Of a stretch of 64,000 nucleotides of DNA, positions 35,439 through 42,732 are shown one piece after another. The first letter of the stretch is position 1. Every line of letters begins with the position of its first letter. A program made the translations under genes and the position numbers. The notes under the pieces are model-generated. The model worked only from the letters and a program-made list of their open reading frames with translations. It was not told the DNA's origin and ran no database searches. The stretch comes from Streptacidiphilus sp041262165 (GTDB lineage Bacteria > Actinomycetota > Actinomycetes > Streptomycetales > Streptomycetaceae): assembly GCF_041262165.1 (NCBI RefSeq), contig NZ_JBGCBY010000039.1, positions 1 through 64,000 on the forward strand, in the 5' to 3' direction.

Positions 35439-36152
35439 TCAGTGCCCAGCGTTCATGCCGCCGTCGACGTGCAGGATCTCGCCGGTGACGAAGGGCGCCG
35501 TCTCCAGGTAGAGCACAGCGTCGACTATGTCGTTGATTTCACCCATCCGGCGGACGGGGTGGAGGGCGGCGAGGAACTCGTGGGCCACCTCCGGGTGCAT
35601 GGGGGTCTTGATGGTGCCCGGCGAGACCGCGTTGACGCGGATGCCGCGGGTGGCGTACTCGATCGCCAGGGACTTGGTTGCGGCCTGCAGGCCTCCCTTG
35701 GTCAGCGAGGCGAGGACGGACGGAACGCGGGAGTCCGGGCTGTCGACCAGGCTGGTGGTGACGCTGACGATGTGTCCGTCGCCCTGGGTGAGCAGGTGCG
35801 GCAGTGCCTTCTGGGTGAGGTGGAAGAAGCCGTCGACATTGGTGCCGGTCACCGTGGCGTAGTCCTCTCCTGTGTAGTCCGTGAAGGGCTTCGCGACGAA
35901 GATGCCGGCATTGTTGACCACGCTGTCGATGCGCCCGAACCGCTCGATGGCGGCGTTGACGACGCGCTCGGCAGTGGCGGGGTCGGCGATGTCTCCCTGG
36001 ACGGTGAGGACGTCGGCGTCGTCGGCCGGCGCGATGGTGCGTGAGGTGGCGACGACCGCGTAACCGAGCTTGCGGTAGCCCTCGACGAGGGCGGCACCGA
36101 TACCCTGCGACGCGCCGGTGATGATCGCAACCTTCTGGTCCTGCGTGCTCAT
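35439..36152 (-). CDS. SDR-family protein, atypical (catalytic Tyr absent)
   Basis: 237 residues: VAIITGASQGIGAALVEGYR (cofactor loop), VVNNAGIFVAKPF near 83, TTSLVDSPDSRVPSVLASLT and TKGGL, then TPMHPEVA and the tail TGEILHVDGG. Lys of YxxxK is kept (ASLTK) but the Tyr position is Ala, as in the paralogue at 482. It probably still binds NAD(P); ordinary SDR chemistry would need a different acid. ATG 36152 follows GGAGAAGG. A 13-bp operator-like sequence lies 36 bp upstream. It is followed by its NTF2-like partner. Confidence 0.9.
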   Translation of the reverse strand: MSTQDQKVAIITGASQGIGAALVEGYRKLGYAVVATSRTIAPADDADVLTVQGDIADPATAERVVNAAIERFGRIDSVVNNAGIFVAKPFTDYTGEDYATVTGTNVDGFFHLTQKALPHLLTQGDGHIVSVTTSLVDSPDSRVPSVLASLTKGGLQAATKSLAIEYATRGIRVNAVSPGTIKTPMHPEVAHEFLAALHPVRRMGEINDIVDAVLYLETAPFVTGEILHVDGGMNAGH

Positions 36153-36177
36153 GATGACCTTCTCCGAACTCATTGAC

Positions 36178-36200
36178 CGGACTAACCGACCGGTCGACTA
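36178..36200. promoter_or_regulatory. Operator-like palindrome upstream of the SDR/NTF2 operon
   Basis: The 10-bp perfect palindrome CGACCGGTCG (36187-36196) is embedded in GACTAACCGACCGGTCGACT. The 13-mer GACCGGTCGACTA differs by one base from the TetR operator candidate at 13713-13725, so the TetR at 13059 is a candidate regulator. Confidence 0.55.
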
Positions 36201-36280
36201 ATCGAAATGTAGGTCAGACCCTCCGACAGACGGAAGGATCGGCTTCCTCCTGGCTGGAAGGCGCAGCCTTTTAGCGCAGC

Positions 36281-37219
36281 TCAGCCCGGCAGCGCGTAGG
36301 GGTCGTCGGCGGGCAGCCAGGCGTCCGGGGCGTGGATGCCGAGGTCTCCGACCCCGTCACACAGGGCCTCCACGACCGCCAGGACTCCGGTGCGGTCCTC
36401 GCTCTCACGCCAGACCAGAGACCAGGTCCAGTAGACCTTCGGCGTGACGATCTCGCGGCGGATCAGGTCGGGCGGGAGCGGAGCGGTCTGTCCTTTGGGT
36501 GAGTTGATGACGGGGCGGGTGCATCGGCGGACGTGGTCGAAGAAGGCGGGACCCGTGATGGCGCCGTCGGAGATGCGCACGGCACGGGCCCCGATGACCC
36601 GCGTCAGTTCCTGGGCGTACTGGTTCCAGGAGTCCCAGGCGGTGATGTCGTCGTCCATCAGGACGTCGGTATCGCGGGCCGCCACATCCGGTGCGTCGCC
36701 GGTGTCGCCGCCTTTCACGACGGCGTAGAGCCGGTCCGCGCCGATCAGGCGGGCCCGCAGCCCGAGCCGCTTGAGGTCCTCGGCGCGCAGCCAGCAAACG
36801 GCGAGGTCGAGGCTGCCGTCGGCGACCCGGGCGGCCTGGGTGTGCGACGGGGCGACCCAGGCGTCGACATGCACTTGGGCCACCGCGGCCGTCCTCGCCA
36901 TCAGGTCCGACGGTAGCCAGTTGACGTATCCCAGCCGTACCGACTGCGAGCCCGACAAGCGGCCCGCCCGGCGTTTGAGGTCCTCTGCCCGCTCTAGCAG
37001 GGCGCGGGTGGGCGGAAGGAGGGCGGCACCGGCCGGGGTGAGCGCGACCGAGCGGCGGTCTCGGTCGAACAGCCGGACGCCCAGATCCCGTTCGAGTGCC
37101 TTGATCTGCTGGGAGAGCGAGGGGCCCGCGATGAGCAGCCGCTCGGCGGCCCGGCCGAAGTTCAGTTCCTCGGCAACGGCGACGAAGTACCGCAGCTGGC
37201 GCAGTTCCACGCGCGCCAC
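36281..37219 (-). CDS. LysR-family transcriptional regulator
   Basis: 312 residues: an N-terminal winged HTH (LRQLRYFVAVAEELNFGRAA, then PSLSQQIKALERDLGVRLFD) and a LysR substrate-binding domain from about residue 90. The start is GTG 37219; GTG 37210 three codons on is an alternative. It is on the same strand as, and upstream of, the SDR/NTF2 operon, with about 130 bp between, so it could regulate it, although LysR genes are usually divergent from their targets. The effector is unknown. Confidence 0.9.
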   Translation of the reverse strand: MARVELRQLRYFVAVAEELNFGRAAERLLIAGPSLSQQIKALERDLGVRLFDRDRRSVALTPAGAALLPPTRALLERAEDLKRRAGRLSGSQSVRLGYVNWLPSDLMARTAAVAQVHVDAWVAPSHTQAARVADGSLDLAVCWLRAEDLKRLGLRARLIGADRLYAVVKGGDTGDAPDVAARDTDVLMDDDITAWDSWNQYAQELTRVIGARAVRISDGAITGPAFFDHVRRCTRPVINSPKGQTAPLPPDLIRREIVTPKVYWTWSLVWRESEDRTGVLAVVEALCDGVGDLGIHAPDAWLPADDPYALPG

Positions 37220-37269
37220 GCTACGCGCTCTGGAAGGCCATGCCTTTCAGCGAGGCAGTCCGGTCGTTC

Positions 37270-37440
37270 AGCCTGCTGCGAGCAGTGCGGCTGCCCCGGC
37301 GACCTCTGCGGTCACCCGGGCGGCTAGTCCCGTCATGCGACTGGCGACCAGGCGGAGCGCCGTGGGCGGGGCCGGCGGAAGACGCCGAACTTGATCGAGT
37401 TCGCCGTCGCGAAAGCGGACGAACAGGCCAGTAGGTCAGG
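37270..37440 (-). pseudogene. Ester-cyclase C-terminal remnant
   Basis: The minus strand reads TGLFVRFRDGELDQVRRLPP, then LVASRMTGLAARVTAEVAGA, parallel to TGPFVRFQDGALDQ and the Ala-rich tail of the SnoaL-like protein at 9823. It is joined at its 5' side to a MOSC fragment. This is the third copy of that tail in the window. Confidence 0.6.
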
Positions 37441-37664
37441 TCGTCACGACCGAGCTGCTTCTGCCGGTGGTGGCAGGACTGCGGCTGGTAATCCAGCACC
37501 GCTTGCATCTCGCCGCCGTGGCCGGCCAGATCTCCTTGACCGTCTCCTACGACGTTCAGCCGCCGGACCATGCGGGGGCCTATCGACGGGGCCTTCCAGA
37601 CTCCCGTGTGAACGGTCCTGCCCTGCCAGGGCACATCCTTGGGCAGCCCTACGTTGACGCACAT
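37440..37664 (-). pseudogene. MOSC-domain protein, N-terminal remnant
   Basis: From ATG 37664, CVNVGLPKDVPWQGRTVHTG, then GPRMVRRLNVVGDGQGDLAG and HGGEMQAV give the start of a MOSC (molybdenum-cofactor sulfurase C-terminal-like) protein. It breaks at LGRDDLTYW, where an ester-cyclase fragment follows. The conserved MOSC Cys lies in the lost part. Confidence 0.75.
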
Positions 37665-37783
37665 CAGCGTCGACTCTGACTCTCGCGCCGCCCGCGCTGT
37701 CGGCGCGGAGGAAGAACTGGGGGTTGCCGTCGCGGTGGGCGTCGGGGATCTGCTCGAGGTCGTGATCGCCGCCACGGCCCTGT

Positions 37784-38362
37784 TCAGGGCGTGGGGCTTT
37801 CAGGGCGCGGGGGCGAGGCGTCCGGCGAGGGCGGGGCGAACGCGCTGAGCAGCGGCTGGCGATGCAGCGGCGGCGGCTCACCGGGCAGCCCCAGGCGCTG
37901 CCAGGCGAGCCGGACCGTGAGAGTCTGCAGGCGCCTGGCCCGCAGGAAGAGCAGCGCCGCGAGCGGCAGTTCCACCAGGACGGCCGAGGCGACGCTGCCC
38001 CACACCTGGGATGTCCCCCAGTCGAGGGCGATGTCGAACCACGCGTCGCACACCAGCAAGGTGCCCGCGATCACGGCCAGAAGGATGAGGATCTGCCTCC
38101 GCAGGAACACCGCCAGCCCGGCCCCGGTAAGGGACACGAGCAGCATCACGTCGAAGCCGACCCAGGCCGCCGACCAGTGCCGGGCTTGGAACTGGTCGGG
38201 CAGGAACAGCGCCAGATAGACCGTCCACGGCACCAGGACCACTACGCACAGGGCGAGAAGGCGCAGCGCGCGACGCCTTCGGCGGACTGCGTCCGCCGTC
38301 AGGACCAGCGTTTGGCCCGGCCCGTTGGCGGGGCTGTCGGCCGACGCGGCCTCCTCGTCCAT
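37784..38362 (-). CDS. Predicted membrane protein with four transmembrane segments
   Basis: 192 residues. After a 30-residue cytosolic start come four hydrophobic segments: about 32-52 (LLALCVVVLVPWTVYLALFL), 66-85 (WVGFDVMLLVSLTGAGLAVF), 90-108 (ILILLAVIAGTLLVCDAWF) and 120-138 (VWGSVASAVLVELPLAALLF). A Pro-rich tail follows. The WFDIAL segment after the third helix is common in an uncharacterised actinobacterial membrane family. ATG 38362 has AGGAG at 8 bases. Its function and link to neighbours are unknown. Confidence 0.75.
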   Translation of the reverse strand: MDEEAASADSPANGPGQTLVLTADAVRRRRRALRLLALCVVVLVPWTVYLALFLPDQFQARHWSAAWVGFDVMLLVSLTGAGLAVFLRRQILILLAVIAGTLLVCDAWFDIALDWGTSQVWGSVASAVLVELPLAALLFLRARRLQTLTVRLAWQRLGLPGEPPPLHRQPLLSAFAPPSPDASPPRPESPTP

Positions 38363-38574
38363 CGCCTGGCTCCTGGGAGTACGAAACGGAGGGATGTCCT
38401 CATGGTACGAAGACCTGATCGCGGTGAGTTCCAGTTCTCCGAGGGGACTGGCTCCGTGCCCCTCGGGATCGGCAGCGGTGGATCGCAGGCGGACCCGATC
38501 CGCTGATCGGAGGGACATCATGCCCTCGACGTACGCGCCGAGGCCGCAGCCGAGGCACTCCTGCTTGGTCGCCG

Positions 38575-38760
38575 TGCCCGGCGGTGGCGGTGCGTTGGTA
38601 GCGGGCCCGGCCCAGGAAGGCCTCGACCTCGGCCTCCACCGCGGTCTGGATGATCATGCGGGCGCCGAGGCGGGCGACGTCCTCCAGGGCCTCGACCAGG
38701 TCGCGGTCCCCGGTGAACAGGGCGTCGATTTCGGCGCGCAGGGCATGCGTGGGCGATACT
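38575..38760 (-). mobile_element. IS256-family transposase N-terminal remnant
   Basis: LRAEIDALFTGDRDLVEALE, then ARMIIQTAVEAEVEAFLGRA and RYQR are the N-terminal domain of IS256 (Mutator-like) transposases. After RYQRTA the family likeness ends and the catalytic DDE domain is absent. No terminal repeats were found. Confidence 0.75.
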
Positions 38761-38854
38761 CGTGCGGTCTCGGGCGTGGGGCTCCTCGGAGAGCAGTGAC
38801 GTGTGAACTTGGCGGTTCAGCACGGCACCCTACGCCCGTGATCATTTACACCGG

Positions 38855-38985
38855 TACTTGGACGCGCCCCGCTCGACCTGCCGCCGCGCGACGGCGACCA
38901 TCCCAGCGTCGAGCTCGTGGTCGGGACCGATGTCCACGGTGTTGCAGTGCACATCGATCCGGCTCTCGTCGCCCGCTCTGGCTCA
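38855..38985 (-). pseudogene. Unrecognised C-terminal coding fragment
   Basis: The minus strand reads ESRIDVHCNTVDIGPDHELD, then AGMVAVARRQVERGASKYRC and K-stop. It has protein-like composition but no start codon and no recognised family. It lies between the IS256 remnant and the TetR gene and may be the end of a gene destroyed by the insertion. Confidence 0.35.
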
Positions 38986-39018
38986 GTTGATCAGAGCAGT
39001 AGGCTCCTCATCAGCGGG

Positions 39019-39591
39019 TCAGTCGGTGGACGCGGTGGGGCCCGCCTCGCGGAGGCACCGTTCAAGGCGTCGCAGAAATCCGTCGAAGGAGTCGTCCGCG
39101 GGCCAGGTCTGATAGGCGGTGAGGGTGGCGGCCACGGCGAGGTTCATTCGCAGGGCCGCGGTCAACTCGTCGGACCTGGTGGTGCGTTCAGCCGCCCAGT
39201 TCCGCAGGTCGGTGAAGAACTGCTCCCCGAAGCTCTGGCCGGACTGGGCGAGGGCAGGCGACTGCGCCTTCAGGATGCGCTGCAGCGGCATGCGCTCGCG
39301 CAGGCTCTCGCAGAATCCCGTCAGGATCGCGGTCAGGGAGTCCCAGAGCGGCTCGTCCGCGGGGCGGTCGTTCATCAGGGCCTGCCAGTTGCGCCGCTCC
39401 TCGGGGTCCTGGTCGAAGACGACGGCCTCCTTGCTGGCGAAGTAGTTGAAGAAGGTGGCGCGCGAGACGTTCGCGGCGGCAGCTATCTGCTCGATGGTCG
39501 TGACCTCGTAGCCCTCCTCGTTGAAGAGCCGCAGCGCGGCGGACCGGATAGCGCGCCAGGTCGCCAGCTTCTTGCGCTCCCGCAGATTCAT
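39019..39591 (-). CDS. TetR-family transcriptional regulator
   Basis: 190 residues: LATWRAIRSAALRLFNEEGY, then TTIEQIAAAANVSRATFFNY and FASKEAVVF give the HTH (residues 8-55). The effector domain continues to RLERCLREAGP. ATG 39591 is placed by GGGAGGAA just before it; ATG 39603 lies upstream of that site. It is divergent from the SDR at 39697 with palindromic sequence between, so it very likely represses that SDR and itself. Confidence 0.9.
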   Translation of the reverse strand: MNLRERKKLATWRAIRSAALRLFNEEGYEVTTIEQIAAAANVSRATFFNYFASKEAVVFDQDPEERRNWQALMNDRPADEPLWDSLTAILTGFCESLRERMPLQRILKAQSPALAQSGQSFGEQFFTDLRNWAAERTTRSDELTAALRMNLAVAATLTAYQTWPADDSFDGFLRRLERCLREAGPTASTD

Positions 39592-39626
39592 CGTTCCTCC
39601 CATGGGTCCATCGTACGGCTCGATTC

Positions 39627-39656
39627 CTGGACGAGTGCATTTTTGGACGCGTCTAA
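39627..39656. promoter_or_regulatory. Probable TetR operator between TetR and SDR genes
   Basis: TTGGACGCGTCTAA (39643-39656) is centred on the perfect 8-mer GACGCGTC and extends imperfectly. A half-site-like TGGACGAGTGCA precedes it at 39628. Both lie in the 105-bp divergent intergenic region. Confidence 0.6.
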
Positions 39657-39696
39657 GTTTTTGGGTTACGGTGGAGTCGACCCCGAGGGAGAAATC

Positions 39697-40515
39697 ATGA
39701 GCAAGGTCTGGTTCATCACCGGTACGTCCCGTGGCCTCGGCCGCGCGTTCGCCGAGTCCGCGCTGGAGCGCGGGGACAAGGTCGCCGCGACCGCAAGGAA
39801 CGTGGCCGCACTGGACGGTCTGGTCACCAAGTACGGCGACGAGGCGGTCCTGCCGCTGGCCCTGGACGTCACCGACAAGGCCGCCGTCGCCGTCGCGGTG
39901 ACCGCCGCGCACGAGAAGTTCGGCCGCCTGGACGTCGTGGTCAACAACGCCGGCTACGGACTGTTCGGCATGATCGAGGAGATCACCGAGCAGCAGCTGC
40001 GCGACCAGATGGAGACGAATTTCTTCGGCGCATTCTGGGTCTCCCAGGCCGTGCTGCCGATCCTGCGCGCGCAGGGCAGCGGCCACATCGTGCAGGTGTC
40101 GTCCGTCGGCGGCGTCGTCGCGTTCCCGTCGCTGGGCGCTTACCACGCATCCAAGTGGGCGCTCGAGGGCTTCAGCGAGTCCCTCGCCGGGGAAGTCGCC
40201 GGCCAGGGGATCAAGGTCACCGTCGTCGAGCCGGGCGGCTTCACCACCGACTGGGCCGGCTCCTCCGCCGCGCAGGCCGAGCCGAACCCCGCCTACGACC
40301 AGGTCCGCGAGGCCCTCGCGGCTCGCTTCGGAGAAGCCCGGTACGCCGACCCCGCCGACGCGGGCACCGCACTGCTGCAGATCGTCGACGCCGAGAACCC
40401 GCCGCTGCGGGTGCTCTTCGGTACGGAACCCATCGAGATCATCGAGCCCGTCTACGCCCAGCGCCTTCAGACCTGGGCTGACTGGGAGCACGTCTCCCGG
40501 ACCGCACAGGGCTGA
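39697..40515 (+). CDS. Classical SDR-family oxidoreductase
   Basis: 272 residues: VWFITGTSRGLGRAFAESAL (cofactor motif at 8-15), NNAGYGLFG near 84, VSSVGG near 134 and YHASKWALEGFSESLA with active-site Tyr and Lys near 149-153. The GGFTTDW segment and long C-terminal region match the group annotated as SDRs acting on ketones/steroids. ATG 39697 follows GAGGGA. It is controlled most likely by the divergent TetR at 39019-39591. All catalytic residues are present. Confidence 0.93.
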   Translation: MSKVWFITGTSRGLGRAFAESALERGDKVAATARNVAALDGLVTKYGDEAVLPLALDVTDKAAVAVAVTAAHEKFGRLDVVVNNAGYGLFGMIEEITEQQLRDQMETNFFGAFWVSQAVLPILRAQGSGHIVQVSSVGGVVAFPSLGAYHASKWALEGFSESLAGEVAGQGIKVTVVEPGGFTTDWAGSSAAQAEPNPAYDQVREALAARFGEARYADPADAGTALLQIVDAENPPLRVLFGTEPIEIIEPVYAQRLQTWADWEHVSRTAQG

Positions 40516-40546
40516 CCTTCGACCGCCTCTGGATTCACTCGAACGG

Positions 40547-40842
40547 CGTTGTCAGGTCAAGCCGAGCCGTCTGCGACTGTCATGATCACCGGGCAGGTCG
40601 TCACTGGTGGAAGAGCAGGCCATGGACTTCGTGCAGGCACCGTCGTATCGGGGTTACCGCTATCCGCCGGAGGTCATCAGTCACTGCGTGTGGCTGTACC
40701 ACCGGTTCACCCTGAGCCTGCGCGACGTCCAGGAGTTGATGCTGGAACGCGGGTTCGAGGTCACGTACGAGACGATCCGTCAGCGGTCGATGACGTTCGG
40801 CCCCGACTACGCCGCGGCCCTTCGACGCCGTCGGGGGGGGGT
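40547..40842 (+). mobile_element. IS6-family element, left part only
   Basis: An IS6-type left end (TTGTCAGGTCAAG near 40550) is followed by the transposase start at 40607: PSYRGYRYPPEVISHCVWLY, then LSLRDVQELMLERGFEVTYE and TIRQ. The gene stops being IS6-like at LRRRRGG, exactly where the second element's terminal repeat begins (40843). Only about 75 of about 235 residues remain. Confidence 0.85.
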
Positions 40843-41588
40843 GCTGTCAGGTTGATGGAGTTCCGGGCGGGGTGATCCGGATCGGGGCATGGCTGGCTGT
40901 AGGGCCGGTCTTGGCTCAACCGGTGGCGGACACGCCGGTGACGGTGTTCCACTCGGCGAAGCGGGTCTTCATCTCCTGTCGGTAGTCACTGGCTGTGAGC
41001 AGGTGGCGGCGTTGTCGGAAGTGCGGGGAGATGTAGCTCAACGCTCCCAGGAACCGTTGGGCTGTGCCGACGGAGCGGAAGCCCTTCATCGCCCGTTCCC
41101 GTTCCCGGGTGGGTTGGTGGGAGTTCTCGGCCCGGTTGTTCAAGCCTTTGTGGTTGAAGAAGCGGCTGGCCGCAGCCTTGTCCCGCTTGTGCTGGACCAG
41201 GGTGTCCAGCACCATGCCGTTCTGGTCGACGGCCCGCCACAGGTACTTGTGCTCGCCCTGGATCTTGATGAAGGCCTCGTCCAGGTGCCATTTGTCCTCG
41301 CCCGGGTTCGGGCGTCGGCGGCGCAGTCGGCGGGCGTAGTCGGAGCCGAACGTGATCGACCACTGACGGATCGTCTCGTAGGTGACCTCGACGCCGCGCT
41401 CCAGCATCAGCTCCTCGACATCGCGCAGCGACAGGGCGAACCGGTGGTACAGCCACACGCAGTGACCGATAACCTCGGCCGGATACCGGTAGCCCCTGTA
41501 CGACGGCGGCTCCACGAGCAGGCCCCTCCCAGCAGCGACTGATCGGATGATCGTGCCAGCCGGGACAGGCACAGCTCAACCTGACAGC
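40843..41588. mobile_element. IS6-family insertion sequence with matching 13-bp ends
   Basis: The ends GCTGTCAGGTTGA at 40843-40855 and its reverse complement at 41576-41588 bound a single transposase gene on the minus strand. No 8-bp target duplication is visible in the flanks, so the copy probably arose by rearrangement with the neighbouring IS6 fragment and not by a simple recent insertion. Confidence 0.85.
40916..41572 (-). pseudogene. IS6-family transposase with internal deletion
   Basis: 218 codons in one open frame. The N-terminal HTH (LSLRDVEELMLERGVEVTYE) and the first catalytic Asp (DKWHLDEAF) are present, as is the Glu block NNRAENSHQPTRERERAM. Between DKAAASRFF and HKGLNNRAE about 35 residues normally found in IS6 transposases are missing, including the VTDKL-type segment with the second catalytic Asp. 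The deletion is in frame. The protein could fold partly and bind ends but should not transpose. Confidence 0.85.
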
Positions 41589-41784
41589 GCCCGCCAGCGC
41601 GCTGCCTGCGCACTATCAGGCGATCACGAAGAGCGTGATCGCGGTGCCGGAGCCGGCGACTCCACGGGTCTGGGGTGGGGCTCGGCCTCAGCGTCTGGCT
41701 GCGTCGACACCGTGCAGGCGATGGTGAACCAGGTCCGGTAAGCGGGCCCGGCGCCGGTCCGCAACGGTCGGCAGGCACGGCCCC
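41589..41784. other. Intergenic stretch after the IS6 element
   Basis: About 195 bases between the IS6 end and the stop of the ABC ATPase gene. No gene, hairpin or target duplication was found. Confidence 0.4.
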
Positions 41785-42732
41785 TCAGTCCTTGTGGTCG
41801 TCCGGGCGGACGGCGATGTGGTCCGGCGCGAGGTCGACGGCGACGCGGTGCTCCATGCCCAGCGCCTGAAGGAACTTGGCGGGCAGCTGGATCCGCCCGG
41901 TGCGGTCGAGCATGACGTACTCGCGTTCGCTGACGGACTCCTCGCCGTGCTCGTCGACCACGGTCCGGCGCAGCACCTCGGTGCTGGTACGGCCGTCGCG
42001 GACGGCGACAGTGCGGCGGACCTCACCGGCCACCATCGGGTCGTGGGTGACGATGACGACCGTCGCGCCGAGCTCCCGGTTGACAGTGCGGAAGGCCTCG
42101 AAGATGCCGCCGGCGGTCTCGGAGTCGAGCTCGCCGGTGGGCTCGTCCGCGAGCAGCACCGCGGGCCGGTTGGCCATCGCCACGGCGATGGCGACGCGCT
42201 GCTGCTGGCCGCCGGAGAGTTCGGCGGGGCGGCGGTCGGCGAACTCGCCGATGTCGAGGGCGTCGAGGAGCTCGCGCACCCGGGGGAGGTACCGCTTCGC
42301 GCGGCGCCCGTGGGCGAGTTGGAGCGGCAGGGCGATGTTCTGGGCGGCGGTGAGGAAGGGCAGCAGGTTGCGGGCGGTCTGCTGCCAGACGAAGCCGACC
42401 ACCTCGCGGCGGTAGCGCAGGCGCTCCTTCGCGGTCATGGTGAGCAGGTCGCGGCCGGCGACGGTGGCGCCGCCGGCCGAAGGCAGGTCGAGCCCGGCGA
42501 GGATGTTCAGCAGGGTGGACTTCCCGCTGCCGGAGGCACCGACCAGCGCCACCAGGTCACCCTGGTCGACCACCAGGTCGAGCCCCTGCAGGGCCTGCAC
42601 CTCGATCCGGTCCGCGCGGAAGATCCGGACCAGCCGGTCACAGGCGATCGCCGCGCCGGTCCCGTAGCCACGGGGCGCTGCGGCTGCCAGGGCCCGGTCG
42701 CGGAGGTCGTCGAAGGTCGGGGAACTGCTCAA
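41785..42732 (-). CDS. MacB/LolD-type ABC ATPase with C-terminal AbrB-like extension
   Basis: 315 residues from TTG 42732, whose TTGA overlaps the stop of the upstream permease. The ATPase has Walker A GASGSGKST (65-73), the Q-loop region FVWQQTARNL, signature LSGGQQQR and Walker B VLLADEPTGELD, then the His switch VIVTHD. The last ~60 residues (EREYVMLDRTGRIQLPAKFL, then MEHRVAVDLAPDHIAV) look like a SpoVT/AbrB-type swapped-hairpin module, which is not part of the ABC fold. It probably powers the two FtsX-type permeases encoded upstream. The extension may serve dimerisation or regulation; that is inferred. Confidence 0.9.
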   Translation of the reverse strand: MSSSPTFDDLRDRALAAAAPRGYGTGAAIACDRLVRIFRADRIEVQALQGLDLVVDQGDLVALVGASGSGKSTLLNILAGLDLPSAGGATVAGRDLLTMTAKERLRYRREVVGFVWQQTARNLLPFLTAAQNIALPLQLAHGRRAKRYLPRVRELLDALDIGEFADRRPAELSGGQQQRVAIAVAMANRPAVLLADEPTGELDSETAGGIFEAFRTVNRELGATVVIVTHDPMVAGEVRRTVAVRDGRTSTEVLRRTVVDEHGEESVSEREYVMLDRTGRIQLPAKFLQALGMEHRVAVDLAPDHIAVRPDDHKD

